Source: Streptomonospora nanhaiensis
GTDB lineage: Bacteria > Actinomycetota > Actinomycetes > Streptosporangiales > Streptosporangiaceae
Assembly (NCBI RefSeq): GCF_026642255.1
Contig: NZ_CP113264.1
Location: forward strand, 2,046,001-2,110,000
Reading direction: 5' to 3'
DNA length: 64,000 nt
Shown: positions 21,084-32,348 of the stretch, piece after piece
Position numbering within the stretch: position 1 is the stretch's first letter
Layout of the letters: the number at the start of each line of letters is the position of its first letter
The notes under the pieces: model-generated
The model's input: the letters and a program-made list of their open reading frames with translations, nothing else
What the model was told of the DNA's origin: nothing
Databases searched by the model: none
Program-made: the position numbers and the translations under genes

Positions 21084-21314
21084 GACGAGGGTCCTCCTTG
21101 TCGTTCATGTCCGGAAGTTCGTCTGTACCCGCCCAACCTAGACCATGCAGATGCGCAATCGTGACGTTTGCATGACCATGGGGTGCGCCCGCACGCGAGG
21201 GCCCCTCCGCCACCGGGGCGCCGCAGCCCCCGGCGGCCGGCGTGAGCCCCGCCACGGCGGCCCCGGGCGGGCCGCGAGTGGCCGTCTGTCCCTCCGACCT
21301 ACCAGAATGGGGTC

Positions 21315-23342
21315 ATGGCTGTGACTCCTCACCTGCGTCCCGCACCCGGATCCATTCCGACCTCGCCGGGCGTCTACCGGTTCAGGGACGCGTCGGGGCA
21401 GGTCATCTACGTCGGCAAGGCCAAGAGCCTCCGGTCCCGCCTCTCCTCCTACTTCCGGGACTTCGCGGGGCTGCACCCGCGCACCCAGCAGATGGTCTCC
21501 ACCGCGGCCGACGTCGACTGGACGATCGTCGGGACCGAGGTCGAGGCGCTCCAGCTGGAGTACTCCTGGATCAAGCAGTACAACCCCCGGTTCAACGTCA
21601 AGTACCGCGACGACAAGAGCTACCCCTACCTGGCGGTGACCCTCAACGAGGAGTTCCCCCGCGTCCAGGTCATGCGCGGCGCCAAGCGCAAGGGGGTGCG
21701 CTACTTCGGCCCCTACTCCCACGCCTGGGCCATCCGCGAGACGGTCGACCTGCTGCTGCGGGTCTTCCCGGTGCGCACCTGCTCGGCGGGGGTGTTCCGC
21801 GGCGCGCGCAACAGCGGCCGCCCGTGCCTGCTCGGCTACATCGGCAAGTGCGTCGCGCCGTGCGTGGGAAAGGCCACCCCGGAGGAGCACCGCGAGCTCG
21901 CCGACGACTTCTGCTCCTTCCTGGCCGGGGACACCGGGCGGTTCATCCGCGAGCTGGAGTCGCGGATGAGGGAGGCCGCCGGGGAGATGGAGTACGAGCG
22001 CGCCGCGCGCATCCGCGACGACATCGAGGCCCTGCGCGCCGCCCTGGAGAAGCAGGCCGTCGTCCTGCCCGACTCCACCGACTGCGACGTCATCGCCATG
22101 GCCGACGACCCGCTGGAGGCGGCGGCGCAGATCTTCCACGTGCGCGGCGGCCGTATCCGCGGACAGCGCGGCTACGTGGTGGACAAGGTCACCGACGCCG
22201 GCCCCGCCGAGCTCATGCGGACGTTCCTGGGCCAGCTCTACGGGGCGGCCGAGGGCACGGACGAGAGCGCGGGCACCGGCACCGCCGTGCCGCGCGAGGT
22301 CCTGGTCTCGCACGAGCCCGCCGACCCCGAGGCGCTGGCCGCCTGGCTCTCCGGGCACCGGGGCTCCGCCGTCGACCTGCGGGTGCCGCAGAGGGGGGAC
22401 AAGAAGTCCCTCATGGAGACGGTCGAGAAGAACGCGAGGGAGGCGCTCGCCCGGCACAAGACCCACCGGGCGGGGGACCTGAGCACGCGCAGCCGCGCCC
22501 TCAACGAGATCCAGGAGGCCCTCGACCTCGCCGAGGCCCCGCTGCGCATCGAGTGCTACGACATCTCCAACCTCCAGGGGGAGCACGTGGTCGCCTCCAT
22601 GGTGGTGTTCGAGGACGGGCTGGCGCGCAAGTCGGAGTACCGCCGCTTCTCCATCCGCGGCAGCGGGGAGGGCGACCGCGAGCAGCACGACGTCGCCGCC
22701 ATGTACGAGGTCGTCAGGCGGCGGTTCCGCCGCTACCTGGAGGAGAGCTCCAGGAGCGGCGAGGTCGCCCGGATGGGCGAGACCGGCGACCCCGGTGGTC
22801 ACCGGACCGACGACGAACCGTCACCCGGGAAGTTCGCCTACCCGCCTAACCTGGTGGTGGTGGACGGAGCCAGGCCCCAGGCCGAGGCGGCGCGCCGCGC
22901 GCTGGACGAGCTCGGCATCGAGGACGTCGCCGTCTGCGGCCTGGCCAAGCGCCTGGAGGAGGTGTGGCTGCCCGGAGACGAGGACCCGGTGATCCTGCCG
23001 CGCACCGGGGAGGGCCTGTACCTGCTCCAGCGGCTGCGCGACGAGGCGCACCGCTTCGCCATCGCCTACCACCGGCAGAAGCGGGCCAAGGCCCTGACCG
23101 GCAGCAGCCTGGACGAGCTCCCCGGGCTGGGCCCGGCGCGAAGGTCCGCCCTGATCAAGGAGTTCGGCTCGGTGAAGAGACTTGCCTCGGCCTCGGCCGA
23201 GGAGATCGCGAACGTGCCCGGCATCGGCCCCAAGCTGGCCGAGACCGTGCACGCGCACCTGTCCGGCGGCCCCGCCGGACGGGGCGGGGAGGGTGACGGG
23301 GCCTCAGCAGGAGACACCACTGACGGGGAAGGAGACACATGA
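21315..23342 (+). CDS. uvrC: Excinuclease ABC subunit UvrC
   Basis: A 675-residue nuclease that makes both incisions in nucleotide-excision repair. The GIY-YIG domain is at the N-terminus (TSPGVYRF, then [18 protein letters not shown], about residues 15-40). The UVR motif lies near residue 215, the RNase-H-like C-terminal nuclease has [20 protein letters not shown] near residue 414 and [13 protein letters not shown], and a helix-hairpin-helix pair ends the protein ([23 protein letters not shown]). Its stop overlaps the rapZ start as ATGA. Confidence 0.97.
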   Translation: MAVTPHLRPAPGSIPTSPGVYRFRDASGQVIYVGKAKSLRSRLSSYFRDFAGLHPRTQQMVSTAADVDWTIVGTEVEALQLEYSWIKQYNPRFNVKYRDDKSYPYLAVTLNEEFPRVQVMRGAKRKGVRYFGPYSHAWAIRETVDLLLRVFPVRTCSAGVFRGARNSGRPCLLGYIGKCVAPCVGKATPEEHRELADDFCSFLAGDTGRFIRELESRMREAAGEMEYERAARIRDDIEALRAALEKQAVVLPDSTDCDVIAMADDPLEAAAQIFHVRGGRIRGQRGYVVDKVTDAGPAELMRTFLGQLYGAAEGTDESAGTGTAVPREVLVSHEPADPEALAAWLSGHRGSAVDLRVPQRGDKKSLMETVEKNAREALARHKTHRAGDLSTRSRALNEIQEALDLAEAPLRIECYDISNLQGEHVVASMVVFEDGLARKSEYRRFSIRGSGEGDREQHDVAAMYEVVRRRFRRYLEESSRSGEVARMGETGDPGGHRTDDEPSPGKFAYPPNLVVVDGARPQAEAARRALDELGIEDVAVCGLAKRLEEVWLPGDEDPVILPRTGEGLYLLQRLRDEAHRFAIAYHRQKRAKALTGSSLDELPGLGPARRSALIKEFGSVKRLASASAEEIANVPGIGPKLAETVHAHLSGGPAGRGGEGDGASAGDTTDGEGDT

Positions 23343-24223
23343 CGGTCGAACTGGGCGGGGAGCTACCGCCCGAGGTGGTCATCGTCACCGGGATGTCCGG
23401 TGCGGGCCGCAGCACGGCGGCCAGGGCCCTGGAGGACCTGGACTGGTTCGTGGTGGACAACCTGCCACCGGGCCTTCTGCCCACGATGATCGAGCTGGCC
23501 GGCCGCACGCACGGGGCGGTCCCCCGGGTCGCGGTGGTCGTGGACGTGCGCTCACTGGCCTTCACCGAGGACCTGCTGTCCACGGTGGAGGAGCTGCGCA
23601 AGCGCGACATCGTCGCACGGGTGCTCTACCTGGAGGCGGGGGACGACGCCCTGGTCCGCCGCTTCGAGGGGGTGCGCAGGCCGCACCCGCTCCAGGGAGA
23701 CGGCCGCCTGACCGACGGCATCGCGCGCGAGCGCGAGACGCTGCTCGCCGTCCGCGGCGAGGCGGACCTGGTCATCGACACCTCTCAGCTCAACGTGCAC
23801 CAGCTCAAGGCACGGGTGATCGGCTTCTTCGGGGAGAGCGACGAGTCCCGGCCGCGCGCCAACGTGGTCTCCTTCGGCTTCAAGCACGGGCTCCCCGTCG
23901 ACGCCGACCTCGTCCTCGACTGCCGTTTCCTCCCCAACCCCCACTGGGTGCCGGAGCTCAGGCCCATGAACGGCCGCGACGCGCCGGTGAGCGACTACGT
24001 GCTGTCCCAGGACGGGGCCAAGGAGATGCTGGAGGCGTACTCGGAGGTCCTCAGGCTGACCATCGCCGGATACCAGCGCGAGGGCAAGCACTACATGACC
24101 CTCGCGGTGGGCTGTACCGGCGGCAAGCACCGGAGCGTGGCCATGGCCGAGCAGTTCGCCGACCGGCTGCGCGGACAGGGGGTCGACGTGCACGTCGTGC
24201 ACCGCGACGTGGGCCGGGAGTAG
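23339..24223 (+). CDS. rapZ: RapZ/YvcJ family nucleotide-binding protein
   Basis: A 294-residue P-loop protein. Walker A is [19 protein letters not shown] near residue 16, followed by the family block [19 protein letters not shown]. The C-terminal domain has [21 protein letters not shown] near residue 258, the conserved ligand-binding end. In enterobacteria RapZ controls glucosamine-6-phosphate synthase through small RNAs; in actinobacteria its role is unclear but the gene sits next to yvcK and whiA. It is translationally coupled to uvrC. Confidence 0.95.
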   Translation: MTVELGGELPPEVVIVTGMSGAGRSTAARALEDLDWFVVDNLPPGLLPTMIELAGRTHGAVPRVAVVVDVRSLAFTEDLLSTVEELRKRDIVARVLYLEAGDDALVRRFEGVRRPHPLQGDGRLTDGIARERETLLAVRGEADLVIDTSQLNVHQLKARVIGFFGESDESRPRANVVSFGFKHGLPVDADLVLDCRFLPNPHWVPELRPMNGRDAPVSDYVLSQDGAKEMLEAYSEVLRLTIAGYQREGKHYMTLAVGCTGGKHRSVAMAEQFADRLRGQGVDVHVVHRDVGRE

Positions 24224-24508
24224 GGGAGGGGATGCGCGCGGGGACGTCCGGCCGGCCGTCCCCGCGCCGACGGGGGGCGCCGGCACGGCCGAACCGGGCC
24301 GGTCGCGCGCCCGGGGGAGGCAGGGCGGGTCAACCGAATCGCCAAGAGGGGCGTCTTCCCCTAGATTGGCCCGGTCACCGCTGGTGCCGTTCCCCGCGCG
24401 GACGGGGCGCCGGCGGACCGGGGGCGTGTGCCGACCTGCTGCCCGCCGTCCTCGGCGGCACGGTCCGGCGCGTCCGCTGCAGTCGGGACGAGGGGGCAGG
24501 CCACAGCC

Positions 24509-25483
24509 ATGGCGAGAAGCACCGGGCCGGACGGGGACGGGCCGCGCCCACCCCGGGTGGTCGCGCTGGGCGGGGGGCACGGGCTGCACGCCTCCCTCTC
24601 CGCGCTGCGAAGGGTGACCACCGACGTGACGGCGGTCGTCACGGTCGCCGACGACGGTGGTTCCAGCGGTCGGCTCCGGCAGGAGCTGGGGGTCCTCCCG
24701 CCCGGTGACCTGCGCATGGCGCTCGCCGCCCTGTGCGGGGACGACGAGTGGGGCCACACCTGGAGCCAGGTGCTCCAGCACCGGTTCAGCTCGGAGGGCG
24801 AGCTGCACGGCCACGCCGTCGGCAACCTGCTCATCGTGGCCCTGTGGGAACTCCTGGGCGACTCCGTCGCCGGACTGGACTGGGTCGGGCAGCTGCTCGG
24901 CGCCCACGGCAGGGTCCTGCCGATGTCCTCGGTCCCGCTGGAGATCGCCGCCGAGGTCTCGGGCCTGGACCCGGAGCGGCCCGACGCGCTGACGACGGTG
25001 CGCGGGCAGGTGGCGTGCGCCAGCACCAGCGGCCGGGTGCGCTCCGTCTCCCTGATCCCCGAGGCCCCGCCCGCGAGCCCGCAGGCCGTCAAGGCGGTGC
25101 GCGAGGCCGACTGGATCGTGTTCGGCCCCGGGTCCTGGTTCACGAGCGTGCTCCCGCACCTGCTGGTCCCCGATCTGGCCCACGCGCTGGTCACCACCCG
25201 GGCCCGGCGGCTGGTGACCCTCAACCTGTCCCCGCAGAGGGGCGAGACCGACGACTTCCGGCCCGAGACCTACCTGGAGGTCCTGCGCGAGCACGCCCCC
25301 AAGCTGGGGGTGGACGTGGTGCTGGCCGACCGCGGCACCGTCGACGACGCGGCGCCGCTGCGGGCGGTCACGCGTGAGCTGGGCGGACGCCTGGAACTGG
25401 ACGACCTGTCGCACTCCGACGGCAGCCCCCGCCACGACGCCGAGCTGCTGGCGGCGGCCTTCGAGCGGATCCTGGTCGACTGA
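24509..25483 (+). CDS. yvcK: YvcK family UDP-GlcNAc-binding protein (CofD-like fold)
   Basis: A 324-residue protein with the glycine-rich nucleotide-sugar loop VVALGGGHGLHASLSAL near residue 16 and the VTVADDGGSSGRLRQELG motif near residue 45, plus ELHGHAVGNLLIVAL. Bacillus and mycobacterial YvcK/CuvA bind UDP-N-acetylglucosamine and tie carbon metabolism to cell-wall synthesis. The ATG at 24509 is preferred because it removes a low-complexity N-terminal extension. It lies between rapZ and whiA but is separated from rapZ by 285 bases, so it may have its own promoter. Confidence 0.93.
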   Translation: MARSTGPDGDGPRPPRVVALGGGHGLHASLSALRRVTTDVTAVVTVADDGGSSGRLRQELGVLPPGDLRMALAALCGDDEWGHTWSQVLQHRFSSEGELHGHAVGNLLIVALWELLGDSVAGLDWVGQLLGAHGRVLPMSSVPLEIAAEVSGLDPERPDALTTVRGQVACASTSGRVRSVSLIPEAPPASPQAVKAVREADWIVFGPGSWFTSVLPHLLVPDLAHALVTTRARRLVTLNLSPQRGETDDFRPETYLEVLREHAPKLGVDVVLADRGTVDDAAPLRAVTRELGGRLELDDLSHSDGSPRHDAELLAAAFERILVD

Positions 25484-25519
25484 CGTTCCTCCGGCCGCCG
25501 TCCGGGGAAGACCGGCGTC

Positions 25520-25912
25520 ATGGCCGATCGGAACGTGTACCTGGAGCGCGTCTACGACGAGGTGCGGGACCGGGGCGGCGGGAAGCCTCCGGGAGCCCGC
25601 TTCCTCGTGGACCGGCTGTGGCCGCGCGGGGTGAGCAAGGCCTCCATGGAGGGCGTCCGCTGGGTCGGGGAGGCGGCTCCGAGCAGTGAGCTGCGCGCCT
25701 GGTTCGGCCACGACCCGGAGCGCTTCCGCGAGTTCGCCGAGCGCTACCGGACGGAGCTGGACTCGCGCCCCGACGCGCTGTCGCCGATCCTCGACGCCGC
25801 CCGCCGGGGGCCGGTCACCCTCCTGTACGCCGCGAAGGACGGGGAGCACAACCACGCCGTCGTCCTTCGCGACCGCCTGGAGGAGCTCCTACCGGGGGCG
25901 GGGGGCAATTGA
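25520..25912 (+). CDS. DUF488 family protein
   Basis: A 130-residue protein with the DUF488 core: ARFLVDRLWPRGVSKASM near residue 26, ELRAWFGHDPERFREFAERY in the middle, and VTLLYAAKDGEHNHAVVLRD near the end. Function unknown; some family members are small heme- or uroporphyrin-associated enzymes by annotation only. It intervenes between yvcK and whiA, which are adjacent in most actinobacteria. Confidence 0.88.
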   Translation: MADRNVYLERVYDEVRDRGGGKPPGARFLVDRLWPRGVSKASMEGVRWVGEAAPSSELRAWFGHDPERFREFAERYRTELDSRPDALSPILDAARRGPVTLLYAAKDGEHNHAVVLRDRLEELLPGAGGN

Positions 25913-26113
25913 CCCCACACCGGCACGAAGGCCGACAGCGCCCCGGCGGGGAGGGAGGGTGCGGGGGCGACACGCCGTCCGGGGGTCGGCACCGAGCGTC
26001 CCGTAACGTAGTCTGCCTCGGAGAAAGTCCCCGGCGGCCAGCCCGCGGGGACGCATCCCCGGTACCGGGCGCGCGGTGCCGGTTCGGGCTGTTCCAAGGG
26101 GAGGATCGCAGCG

Positions 26114-27094
26114 ATGGCGATGACCGGCGTGGTGAAGGATGAGTTGAGCCGTCTGGCCATTCTCAAGCCATGCTGCCGCAAGGCGGAGGTGTCCACCATC
26201 CTGCGTTTCACCGGGGGACTGCACCTGGTGGGCGGGCGGATCGTGATCGAGGCCGAGCTCGACACCGGTGCGGCCGCGCGGCGTCTGCGCAAGGACATCT
26301 CGGAGGTGTTCGGACACGAGTCCGAGGTGGTCGTGCTCTCCCCGAGCGGGTTGCGCAAGGGCAACCGGTACGTGGTGCGGGTGATCAAGGACGGCGAGTC
26401 CCTGGCCCGGCAGACGGGCCTGGTGGACAACAACGGCCGCCCGGTGCGGGGCCTGCCCCGGCACGTGGTGGCGGGAGGGGCCTGCGACTCCGAGTCGGCG
26501 TGGCGGGGCGCGTTCATCGCGCACGGCTCCCTGACCGAGCCGGGCAGGTCGATGTCCCTGGAGGTCACCTGCCCCGGGCCGGAGGCCGCGCTGGCGCTGG
26601 TCGGCGCCGCCCGCCGCCTCAAGGTGCACGCCAAGGCGCGGGAGGTGCGCGGCGTCGACCGCGTGGTGGTCCGCGACGGCGACTCCATCGGCGCCCTCCT
26701 GACCCTGCTGGGCGCGCACCAGAGCGTGCTGGCGTGGGAGGAGCGCCGGATGAGGCGGGAGGTGCGGGCGACCGCGAACCGCCTGGCCAACTTCGACGAC
26801 GCCAACCTGCGGCGCAGCGCGCGTGCGGCGGTCGCGGCCGGGGCGCGCGTGGAGCGGGCCCTGGAGATCCTGGGGGACGAGGCGCCCAAGCACCTCGTCG
26901 CGGCGGGCCAGCTGCGCCTGGCGCACAAGCAGGCGTCGCTGGAGGAGCTGGGCCAGCTGTCCGTCCCGCCGCTGACCAAGGACGCCATCGCCGGCCGCAT
27001 CCGCAGGCTCCTCGCGATGGCCGACAAGCGGGCGAGCGACCTGGGCATCGAGGGGACCGAGGCCAACCTCACTCCGGACATGCTCGTCCCCTGA
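26114..27094 (+). CDS. whiA: Sporulation/cell-division regulator WhiA
   Basis: A 326-residue transcription factor. The N-terminal LAGLIDADG-like domain starts at [19 protein letters not shown], and the C-terminal helix-turn-helix region includes [22 protein letters not shown] and [23 protein letters not shown]. In Streptomyces WhiA works with WhiB to switch on sporulation septation genes. GGGGAGGA is positioned well before the ATG. The upstream 200 bases contain GTAACGTAGTCT, a possible promoter -10 region, consistent with its own transcription. Confidence 0.96.
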   Translation: MAMTGVVKDELSRLAILKPCCRKAEVSTILRFTGGLHLVGGRIVIEAELDTGAAARRLRKDISEVFGHESEVVVLSPSGLRKGNRYVVRVIKDGESLARQTGLVDNNGRPVRGLPRHVVAGGACDSESAWRGAFIAHGSLTEPGRSMSLEVTCPGPEAALALVGAARRLKVHAKAREVRGVDRVVVRDGDSIGALLTLLGAHQSVLAWEERRMRREVRATANRLANFDDANLRRSARAAVAAGARVERALEILGDEAPKHLVAAGQLRLAHKQASLEELGQLSVPPLTKDAIAGRIRRLLAMADKRASDLGIEGTEANLTPDMLVP

Positions 27095-28430
<1,336 letters not shown>

Positions 28431-28460
28431 CGCCTCGGCCCCCTGGCCACCGGCGCGTGA

Positions 28461-28503
28461 GACGGCACCCCTTCGCCCGCAGTGCGCGCGGAGGGGTGCC
28501 GTC
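28461..28503 (+). terminator. Hairpin between gap and pgk
   Basis: GACGGCACCCCT and AGGGGTGCCGTC form a perfect 12-bp stem around a 19-base loop, 30 bases after the gap stop and 64 before pgk. It may terminate or attenuate so that gap is made at a higher level than pgk. Confidence 0.6.
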
Positions 28504-28566
28504 GTGAGCACCCCCCGGCCGTACCGTCCGGGACAGAGCAGACCACACCCCAACGAGGAGACCAGC

Positions 28567-29751
28567 ATGCGGACGATCGACGACCTCGACGTCTCCGGCA
28601 AGCGCGTGTTCGTCCGGGCCGACCTGAACGTGCCCCTGGACGGAGAACGCATCACCGACGACGGTCGCATCCGCGCGGCCCTGCCGACCATCGTCAAGCT
28701 CCGTGAGCGCGGCGCCCGCGTCATCGTCGCCGCGCACCTGGGCCGCCCCAAGGGCGCCCCGGACCCCCGCTACTCCCTGCGGCCCGTCGCCGCCCGGCTG
28801 GGCGAGCTGCTGGGCGCCGAGGTGGCCTTCGCCGCCGACACCGCGGGCGAGTCCGCCCGGGCGACCGCCGCCTCCCTCGGGGACGGTCAGGTCGCGCTGC
28901 TGGAGAACGTGCGCTTCGAGCCCGGGGAGACCAGCAAGGACGACGCGGAGCGGGGTGAGCTCGCCGACCGCTTCGCCGAGCTCGCCGAGCTGTACGTCGG
29001 CGACGCCTTCGGCGCCGTGCACCGCAAGCACGCCAGCGTCTACGACCTCCCCGGCAAGCTCCCGCACGCCGTCGGCGGGCTCGTCCTGACCGAGGTCGAG
29101 GTCCTGCGCACGCTCACCGCCGACCCCCGGCGCCCCTACGCGGTGGTCCTGGGCGGCTCCAAGGTCTCCGACAAGCTCGGCGTCATCGACAACCTGCTGG
29201 GCACCGCGGACCGCATCCTCATCGGCGGCGGCATGGTGTTCACGTTCCTCAAGGCCAAGGGCTACGAGGTCGGCTCCAGCCTGCTGGAGGCCGACCAGCT
29301 CGACACCGTGCGCGGCTACCTGGAGCGCGCCGAGCGCGAGGGCGTGGAGATCGTCCTGCCCGTCGACGTCGTCGCGGCCGAGAAGTTCGCCGCCGACGCC
29401 CCGCACGCCCCGGTCGACGTCGAGGCCATCCCGGCAGACCGGATGGGCCTGGACATCGGCCCGAGGAGCCAGGAGCTCTTCGCCGGGAAGCTGGCCGACG
29501 CCAGGACCGTGTTCTGGAACGGCCCGATGGGCGTCTTCGAGATGGAGCCGTACGCGGGAGGCACCCGTGCCCTGGCCCGGGCCCTGGTCGACTCGGACGC
29601 GTTCACCGTGGTCGGCGGCGGGGACTCCGCCGCGGCAGTGCGCGCGCTGGGCTTCGACGAGGAGGCCTTCGGCCACATCTCCACCGGCGGGGGCGCCAGC
29701 CTGGAGTACCTGGAGGGCAAGGACCTGCCGGGCATCGACGCCCTCCGGTAG
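28567..29751 (+). CDS. pgk: Phosphoglycerate kinase
   Basis: A 394-residue kinase transferring phosphate from 1,3-bisphosphoglycerate to ADP. The start [20 protein letters not shown] and the [13 protein letters not shown] loop are the substrate-binding region, and [10 protein letters not shown] near residue 355 is part of the nucleotide domain. The ATG at 28567 has GAGGAG before it; the upstream in-frame GTG adds 21 non-conserved residues and overlaps the hairpin. Confidence 0.97.
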   Translation: MRTIDDLDVSGKRVFVRADLNVPLDGERITDDGRIRAALPTIVKLRERGARVIVAAHLGRPKGAPDPRYSLRPVAARLGELLGAEVAFAADTAGESARATAASLGDGQVALLENVRFEPGETSKDDAERGELADRFAELAELYVGDAFGAVHRKHASVYDLPGKLPHAVGGLVLTEVEVLRTLTADPRRPYAVVLGGSKVSDKLGVIDNLLGTADRILIGGGMVFTFLKAKGYEVGSSLLEADQLDTVRGYLERAEREGVEIVLPVDVVAAEKFAADAPHAPVDVEAIPADRMGLDIGPRSQELFAGKLADARTVFWNGPMGVFEMEPYAGGTRALARALVDSDAFTVVGGGDSAAAVRALGFDEEAFGHISTGGGASLEYLEGKDLPGIDALR

Positions 29752-29767
29752 GACCGCGCCCCCGGAA

Positions 29768-29788
29768 GGCCGACGCACACGGTCGGCC
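29768..29788 (+). other. Short hairpin between pgk and tpiA
   Basis: GGCCGAC and GTCGGCC form a 7-bp perfect stem in the 72-base intergenic space. It is a weak attenuator or processing-site candidate. Confidence 0.3.
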
Positions 29789-29823
29789 ACCGACCCGATC
29801 CCTCCCAGACAGGAAGTACGAAC

Positions 29824-30600
29824 ATGGCCAAGCGCCTGCCGCTCATCGCGGGCAACTGGAAGATGAACAACAACCACCTGGAGGCCATCGCGCTCGTCCA
29901 GAAGCTGGCGTTCGGGCTGAACGACAAGGACTACGACAACGCCGAGGTCGTCGTCCTGCCGCCGTTCACCGACCTGCGCAGCGTCCAGACGCTGGTCGAC
30001 GGCGACAAGCTCAAGATCGGCTACGGCGCACAGGACATCTCCGCGCAGGACAAGGGCGCCTACACCGGTGAGATCTCCGGCGCCATGCTCGCCAAGCTCG
30101 ACTGCTCCTACGTGCTGGTGGGCCACTCCGAGCGCCGCGAGTACCACAACGAGGACGAGGCCCTGGTCAACGCCAAGGTGAAGGCGGCCTACAGGCACGG
30201 CATCGTGCCGATCCTGTGCGTCGGGGAGGGCCTGGAGGTCCGCAAGGCGGGACAGCAGGTCGAGCACGTCCTGGCCCAGCTGGACGGCGCCCTCAAGGAG
30301 GTCACGGCCGAGCAGGCCGAGCGGATCGTGGTCGCCTACGAGCCCGTGTGGGCCATCGGCACCGGAGAGGTCGCCACCCCCGGGGACGCCCAGGAGGTGT
30401 GCGCGGCGATCCGCGCCCGCCTGGCCGAGCTCTACTCGCCCGAGGTCGCGGACGCGGTGCGCGTGCTCTACGGCGGCTCGGTCAAGGGCGACAACGCCCC
30501 CGGCATCATGGCCGAGGACGACGTCGACGGCGCCCTGGTCGGCGGCGCGTGCCTCAAGGCGGACGAGTTCGTCAAGGTGATCCGCTTCGGCGAGAAGTAG
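29824..30600 (+). CDS. tpiA: Triose-phosphate isomerase
   Basis: A 258-residue TIM barrel. Active-site landmarks are [16 protein letters not shown] (N and K of the first loop), [12 protein letters not shown] (the electrophilic His), and the catalytic Glu in [18 protein letters not shown] with loop 6. YGGSVKGDN closes the phosphate site. AGGAAG precedes the start. It is the third gene of the glycolytic block and is followed by a strong terminator. Confidence 0.97.
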   Translation: MAKRLPLIAGNWKMNNNHLEAIALVQKLAFGLNDKDYDNAEVVVLPPFTDLRSVQTLVDGDKLKIGYGAQDISAQDKGAYTGEISGAMLAKLDCSYVLVGHSERREYHNEDEALVNAKVKAAYRHGIVPILCVGEGLEVRKAGQQVEHVLAQLDGALKEVTAEQAERIVVAYEPVWAIGTGEVATPGDAQEVCAAIRARLAELYSPEVADAVRVLYGGSVKGDNAPGIMAEDDVDGALVGGACLKADEFVKVIRFGEK

Positions 30601-30622
30601 TCCCCGGACCTCTCGTCCCGTC

Positions 30623-30660
30623 CCGCCCGTCACCCTTCGATGTCGAACGGTGACGGGCGG
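30623..30660 (+). terminator. Strong terminator after tpiA
   Basis: An extended stem pairs CCGCCCGTCACC with GGTGACGGGCGG and continues inward, after a single mismatch, with TTCGA pairing TCGAA around a two-base loop. It lies 23 bases after the tpiA stop. Confidence 0.8.
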
Positions 30661-30688
30661 AGTGCCCGACAGGTCCGCCGGTCGGGCT

Positions 30689-30755
30689 AGACTTCGCTGT
30701 GGGGTTCTCCGTGCCTCGCGGTTTCCCCACCCGTGCCGCCAAGGCACGGTAAAAT
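30689..30755 (+). promoter_or_regulatory. Promoter candidates for secG
   Basis: TAGACT near 30689 and TAAAAT at 30750-30755 are AT-rich -10-like hexamers in a GC-rich background between the tpiA terminator and secG. No good -35 accompanies either. Confidence 0.3.
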
Positions 30756-30890
30756 CCGAAATTGTCCCCGGTCTCCTCCTTCCCCTTCTCCGTACAGGCC
30801 CGGTGCCGCGGCGCCGCCGCCGGTACGGGCGGGAAATGGGGGATCGAGGTTTCCATCCCCCCGCTGCGGGGTCGAGCTACGGGTGAGCGT

Positions 30891-31127
30891 GTGATCCTCG
30901 GTCTGTCCATCTTCGTGATGCTTCTCAGCGTGCTGTTGGTCCTCCTGGTGCTCATGCACAAGGGCAAGGGCGGCGGCCTCTCCGACATGTTCGGCGGTGG
31001 CGTCACGTCCTCGCTCGGCGGATCCTCGGTGGTCGAACGCAACCTGGACCGGATGACCATCGTCATCGCGGTGGCGTGGATCCTCTCGATCGTCGTTCTC
31101 GGCCTGCTGATCAACCGGGGCATGTGA
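30891..31127 (+). CDS. secG: Preprotein translocase subunit SecG
   Basis: A 78-residue inner-membrane protein with two transmembrane helices (LGLSIFVMLLSVLLVLLVLM and IVIAVAWILSIVVLGLLI). Between them is the conserved cytoplasmic segment GKGGGLSDMFGGG. It is the accessory subunit of SecYEG. The GTG at 30891 puts the first helix right at the N-terminus as in the family; the longer frame upstream overlaps the promoter region. Confidence 0.9.
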   Translation: MILGLSIFVMLLSVLLVLLVLMHKGKGGGLSDMFGGGVTSSLGGSSVVERNLDRMTIVIAVAWILSIVVLGLLINRGM

Positions 31128-31208
31128 CCCGCGAGCCGCGGGGCGCCCCCAGTCCACAGTCAAGCTCGCCCGATCATCCGGTGGGCCAGTTCGCTGAAGG
31201 AGTTTTTC

Positions 31209-31583
31209 GTGGGTAGTGGCAGTGCCATCCGTGGCAGCCGTGTCGGAGCCGGCCCCATGGGCGAGGCGGAGCGGGGCGAGGCAGCCCCGCGCGTGCGGGT
31301 TCCGTTCTACTGCGCGAACCTGCACGAGGTCGTGCCCAGTTTCGCGAGCGAAGCTCTGGTTCCCGACGAGTGGGACTGCCCGCGCTGCGGCTTCCCCGCG
31401 GGCAAGGACAAGGCGAACCCCCCCTCCCCGCCGCGCACCGAGCCCTACAAGACCCACCTGGCGTACGTGAAGGAGCGCCGCAGCGAGGAGGAGGGCAAGC
31501 TCATCCTGAACGAGGCCCTCGCCAAGCTGCGTGCCGACCGCGCCGCGGTCGAGGCCCACATGAGGGCCGCCGCACAGAACTAG
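31209..31583 (+). CDS. rbpA: RNA polymerase-binding protein RbpA
   Basis: A 124-residue actinobacterial transcription activator that binds the principal sigma factor and core polymerase. The N-terminus GSAIRGSRVGAGPMGEAERG is the conserved tail and core-insertion segment. The sigma-interaction end includes PYKTHLAYVKERRSEEEGK. A cysteine pair CPRCGF remains in the core domain, with the first Cys in YCANLHE. Length equals Streptomyces RbpA. AAGGAG precedes the GTG. A strong terminator follows. Confidence 0.95.
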   Translation: MGSGSAIRGSRVGAGPMGEAERGEAAPRVRVPFYCANLHEVVPSFASEALVPDEWDCPRCGFPAGKDKANPPSPPRTEPYKTHLAYVKERRSEEEGKLILNEALAKLRADRAAVEAHMRAAAQN

Positions 31584-31605
31584 GCCGGGGTCCCGAAGAC
31601 CTCGC

Positions 31606-31641
31606 GGAAGGGGTCCGTCGCCGTCGCGACGGGCCCCTTCC
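31606..31641 (+). terminator. Terminator after rbpA
   Basis: GGAAGGGGTCCGTCG pairs with CGACGGGCCCCTTCC over 15 positions (one G-T wobble) around a six-base loop, 22 bases after the rbpA stop. Confidence 0.8.
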
Positions 31642-31695
31642 CGCGTTCGCGGCCGCCGCGGCGCTCGTGGTCGGCCCTTCCCGCCCGGAAGGCCT

Positions 31696-31725
31696 TTGTC
31701 GTCACGGAGCGTGTGCGATTAAAAT
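31696..31725 (+). promoter_or_regulatory. Promoter for the small zinc-ribbon gene
   Basis: TTGTCG (31696-31701) and TAAAAT (31720-31725) are separated by 18 bases and resemble a principal-sigma promoter. It lies just after the rbpA terminator and upstream of the two small ORFs. Confidence 0.55.
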
Positions 31726-31774
31726 CGGAGAGTGGCGAAATTCGGGCCAGGTCGACTGAAAACCCTCCTTAGAC

Positions 31775-31864
31775 ATGAAGAAGGGAACAACTCTCTCATT
31801 CTCGGGACTGATGTGGCTGGTGGGACATAGGGTGATCGCCACGCACACCCCCGAAGCCCCTTGA
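31775..31864 (+). CDS. Possible 29-residue leader peptide
   Basis: An ATG-started frame of 29 codons (begins MKKGTTLSFSGLMWLVGH) lies between the promoter at 31696 and the zinc-ribbon gene. Its stop codon TGA overlaps the GAGGAG ribosome-binding site of the next gene, which would allow coupling. There is no clear ribosome-binding site of its own. Function unknown. Confidence 0.3.
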   Translation: MKKGTTLSFSGLMWLVGHRVIATHTPEAP

Positions 31865-31877
31865 GGAGATGGTGTCG

Positions 31878-31979
31878 ATGTCAGCGTGTCCTACCGGTGG
31901 GGACCACGACTGGATTCTCGGCGACGACCGCAAGTTCCAGTGCGCCAAGTGCGGGGCTCAGAGCGCCCGGCGGTTCTGA
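31878..31979 (+). CDS. Tiny zinc-ribbon-like protein (33 aa)
   Basis: A 33-residue protein starting MSACPTGGDHDWILGDDRK and ending FQCAKCGAQSARRF. The cysteine/histidine pattern C4, H10, C25, C28 (with CAKC as a CxxC knuckle) suggests a single bound zinc. GAGGAG lies nine bases before the ATG. It has its own promoter region. The last 22 bases overlap the 3' end of the convergent hypothetical gene. Confidence 0.6.
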   Translation: MSACPTGGDHDWILGDDRKFQCAKCGAQSARRF

Positions 31980-32215
31980 GCCCCGGGACCGGGCTGCACG
32001 GTTCCGCGTCCGGCGAGCTCGCCCTTCTCCACGGCACGCCAGGTCACCGGCTCTCCCAGGGTCTCGGCCACCCCCTTGGCCCAGCGCTCCAGGGGAGCGA
32101 ACTGCTCCGGCCCCTCCGGAAGCACGGTGCGGCCCTGGTAGGGCATGCCGTCGAGGACGATGACCTCGCCGTTGAGCCGCAGCTCGGTCTCGTACTCGTT
32201 CGCGTTGGGCCTCAT
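31958..32215 (-). CDS. Hypothetical protein (85 aa)
   Basis: An 85-residue protein starting MRPNANEYETELRLNGEVIV and including YQGRTVLPEGPEQFAPLERW. The longer frame upstream runs antisense through the neighbouring membrane-protein gene and is not credible, so the ATG at 32215 is taken. No known domain is recognised. It is divergently placed with respect to the membrane protein at 32349. Confidence 0.55.
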   Translation of the reverse strand: MRPNANEYETELRLNGEVIVLDGMPYQGRTVLPEGPEQFAPLERWAKGVAETLGEPVTWRAVEKGELAGRGTVQPGPGAQNRRAL

Positions 32216-32348
32216 GGACCGGACTCTAGTGGGCTGCCGCCCCGGCCGCCCGGACTTTGGCGGGATTGGCCGGGCGCGGCCACCGCCGGGCCCGTTCCAG
32301 GGGGTTCCGCCGCACGGAGCACCCGAAAGAGTTGGAAGAATGGGGGGT

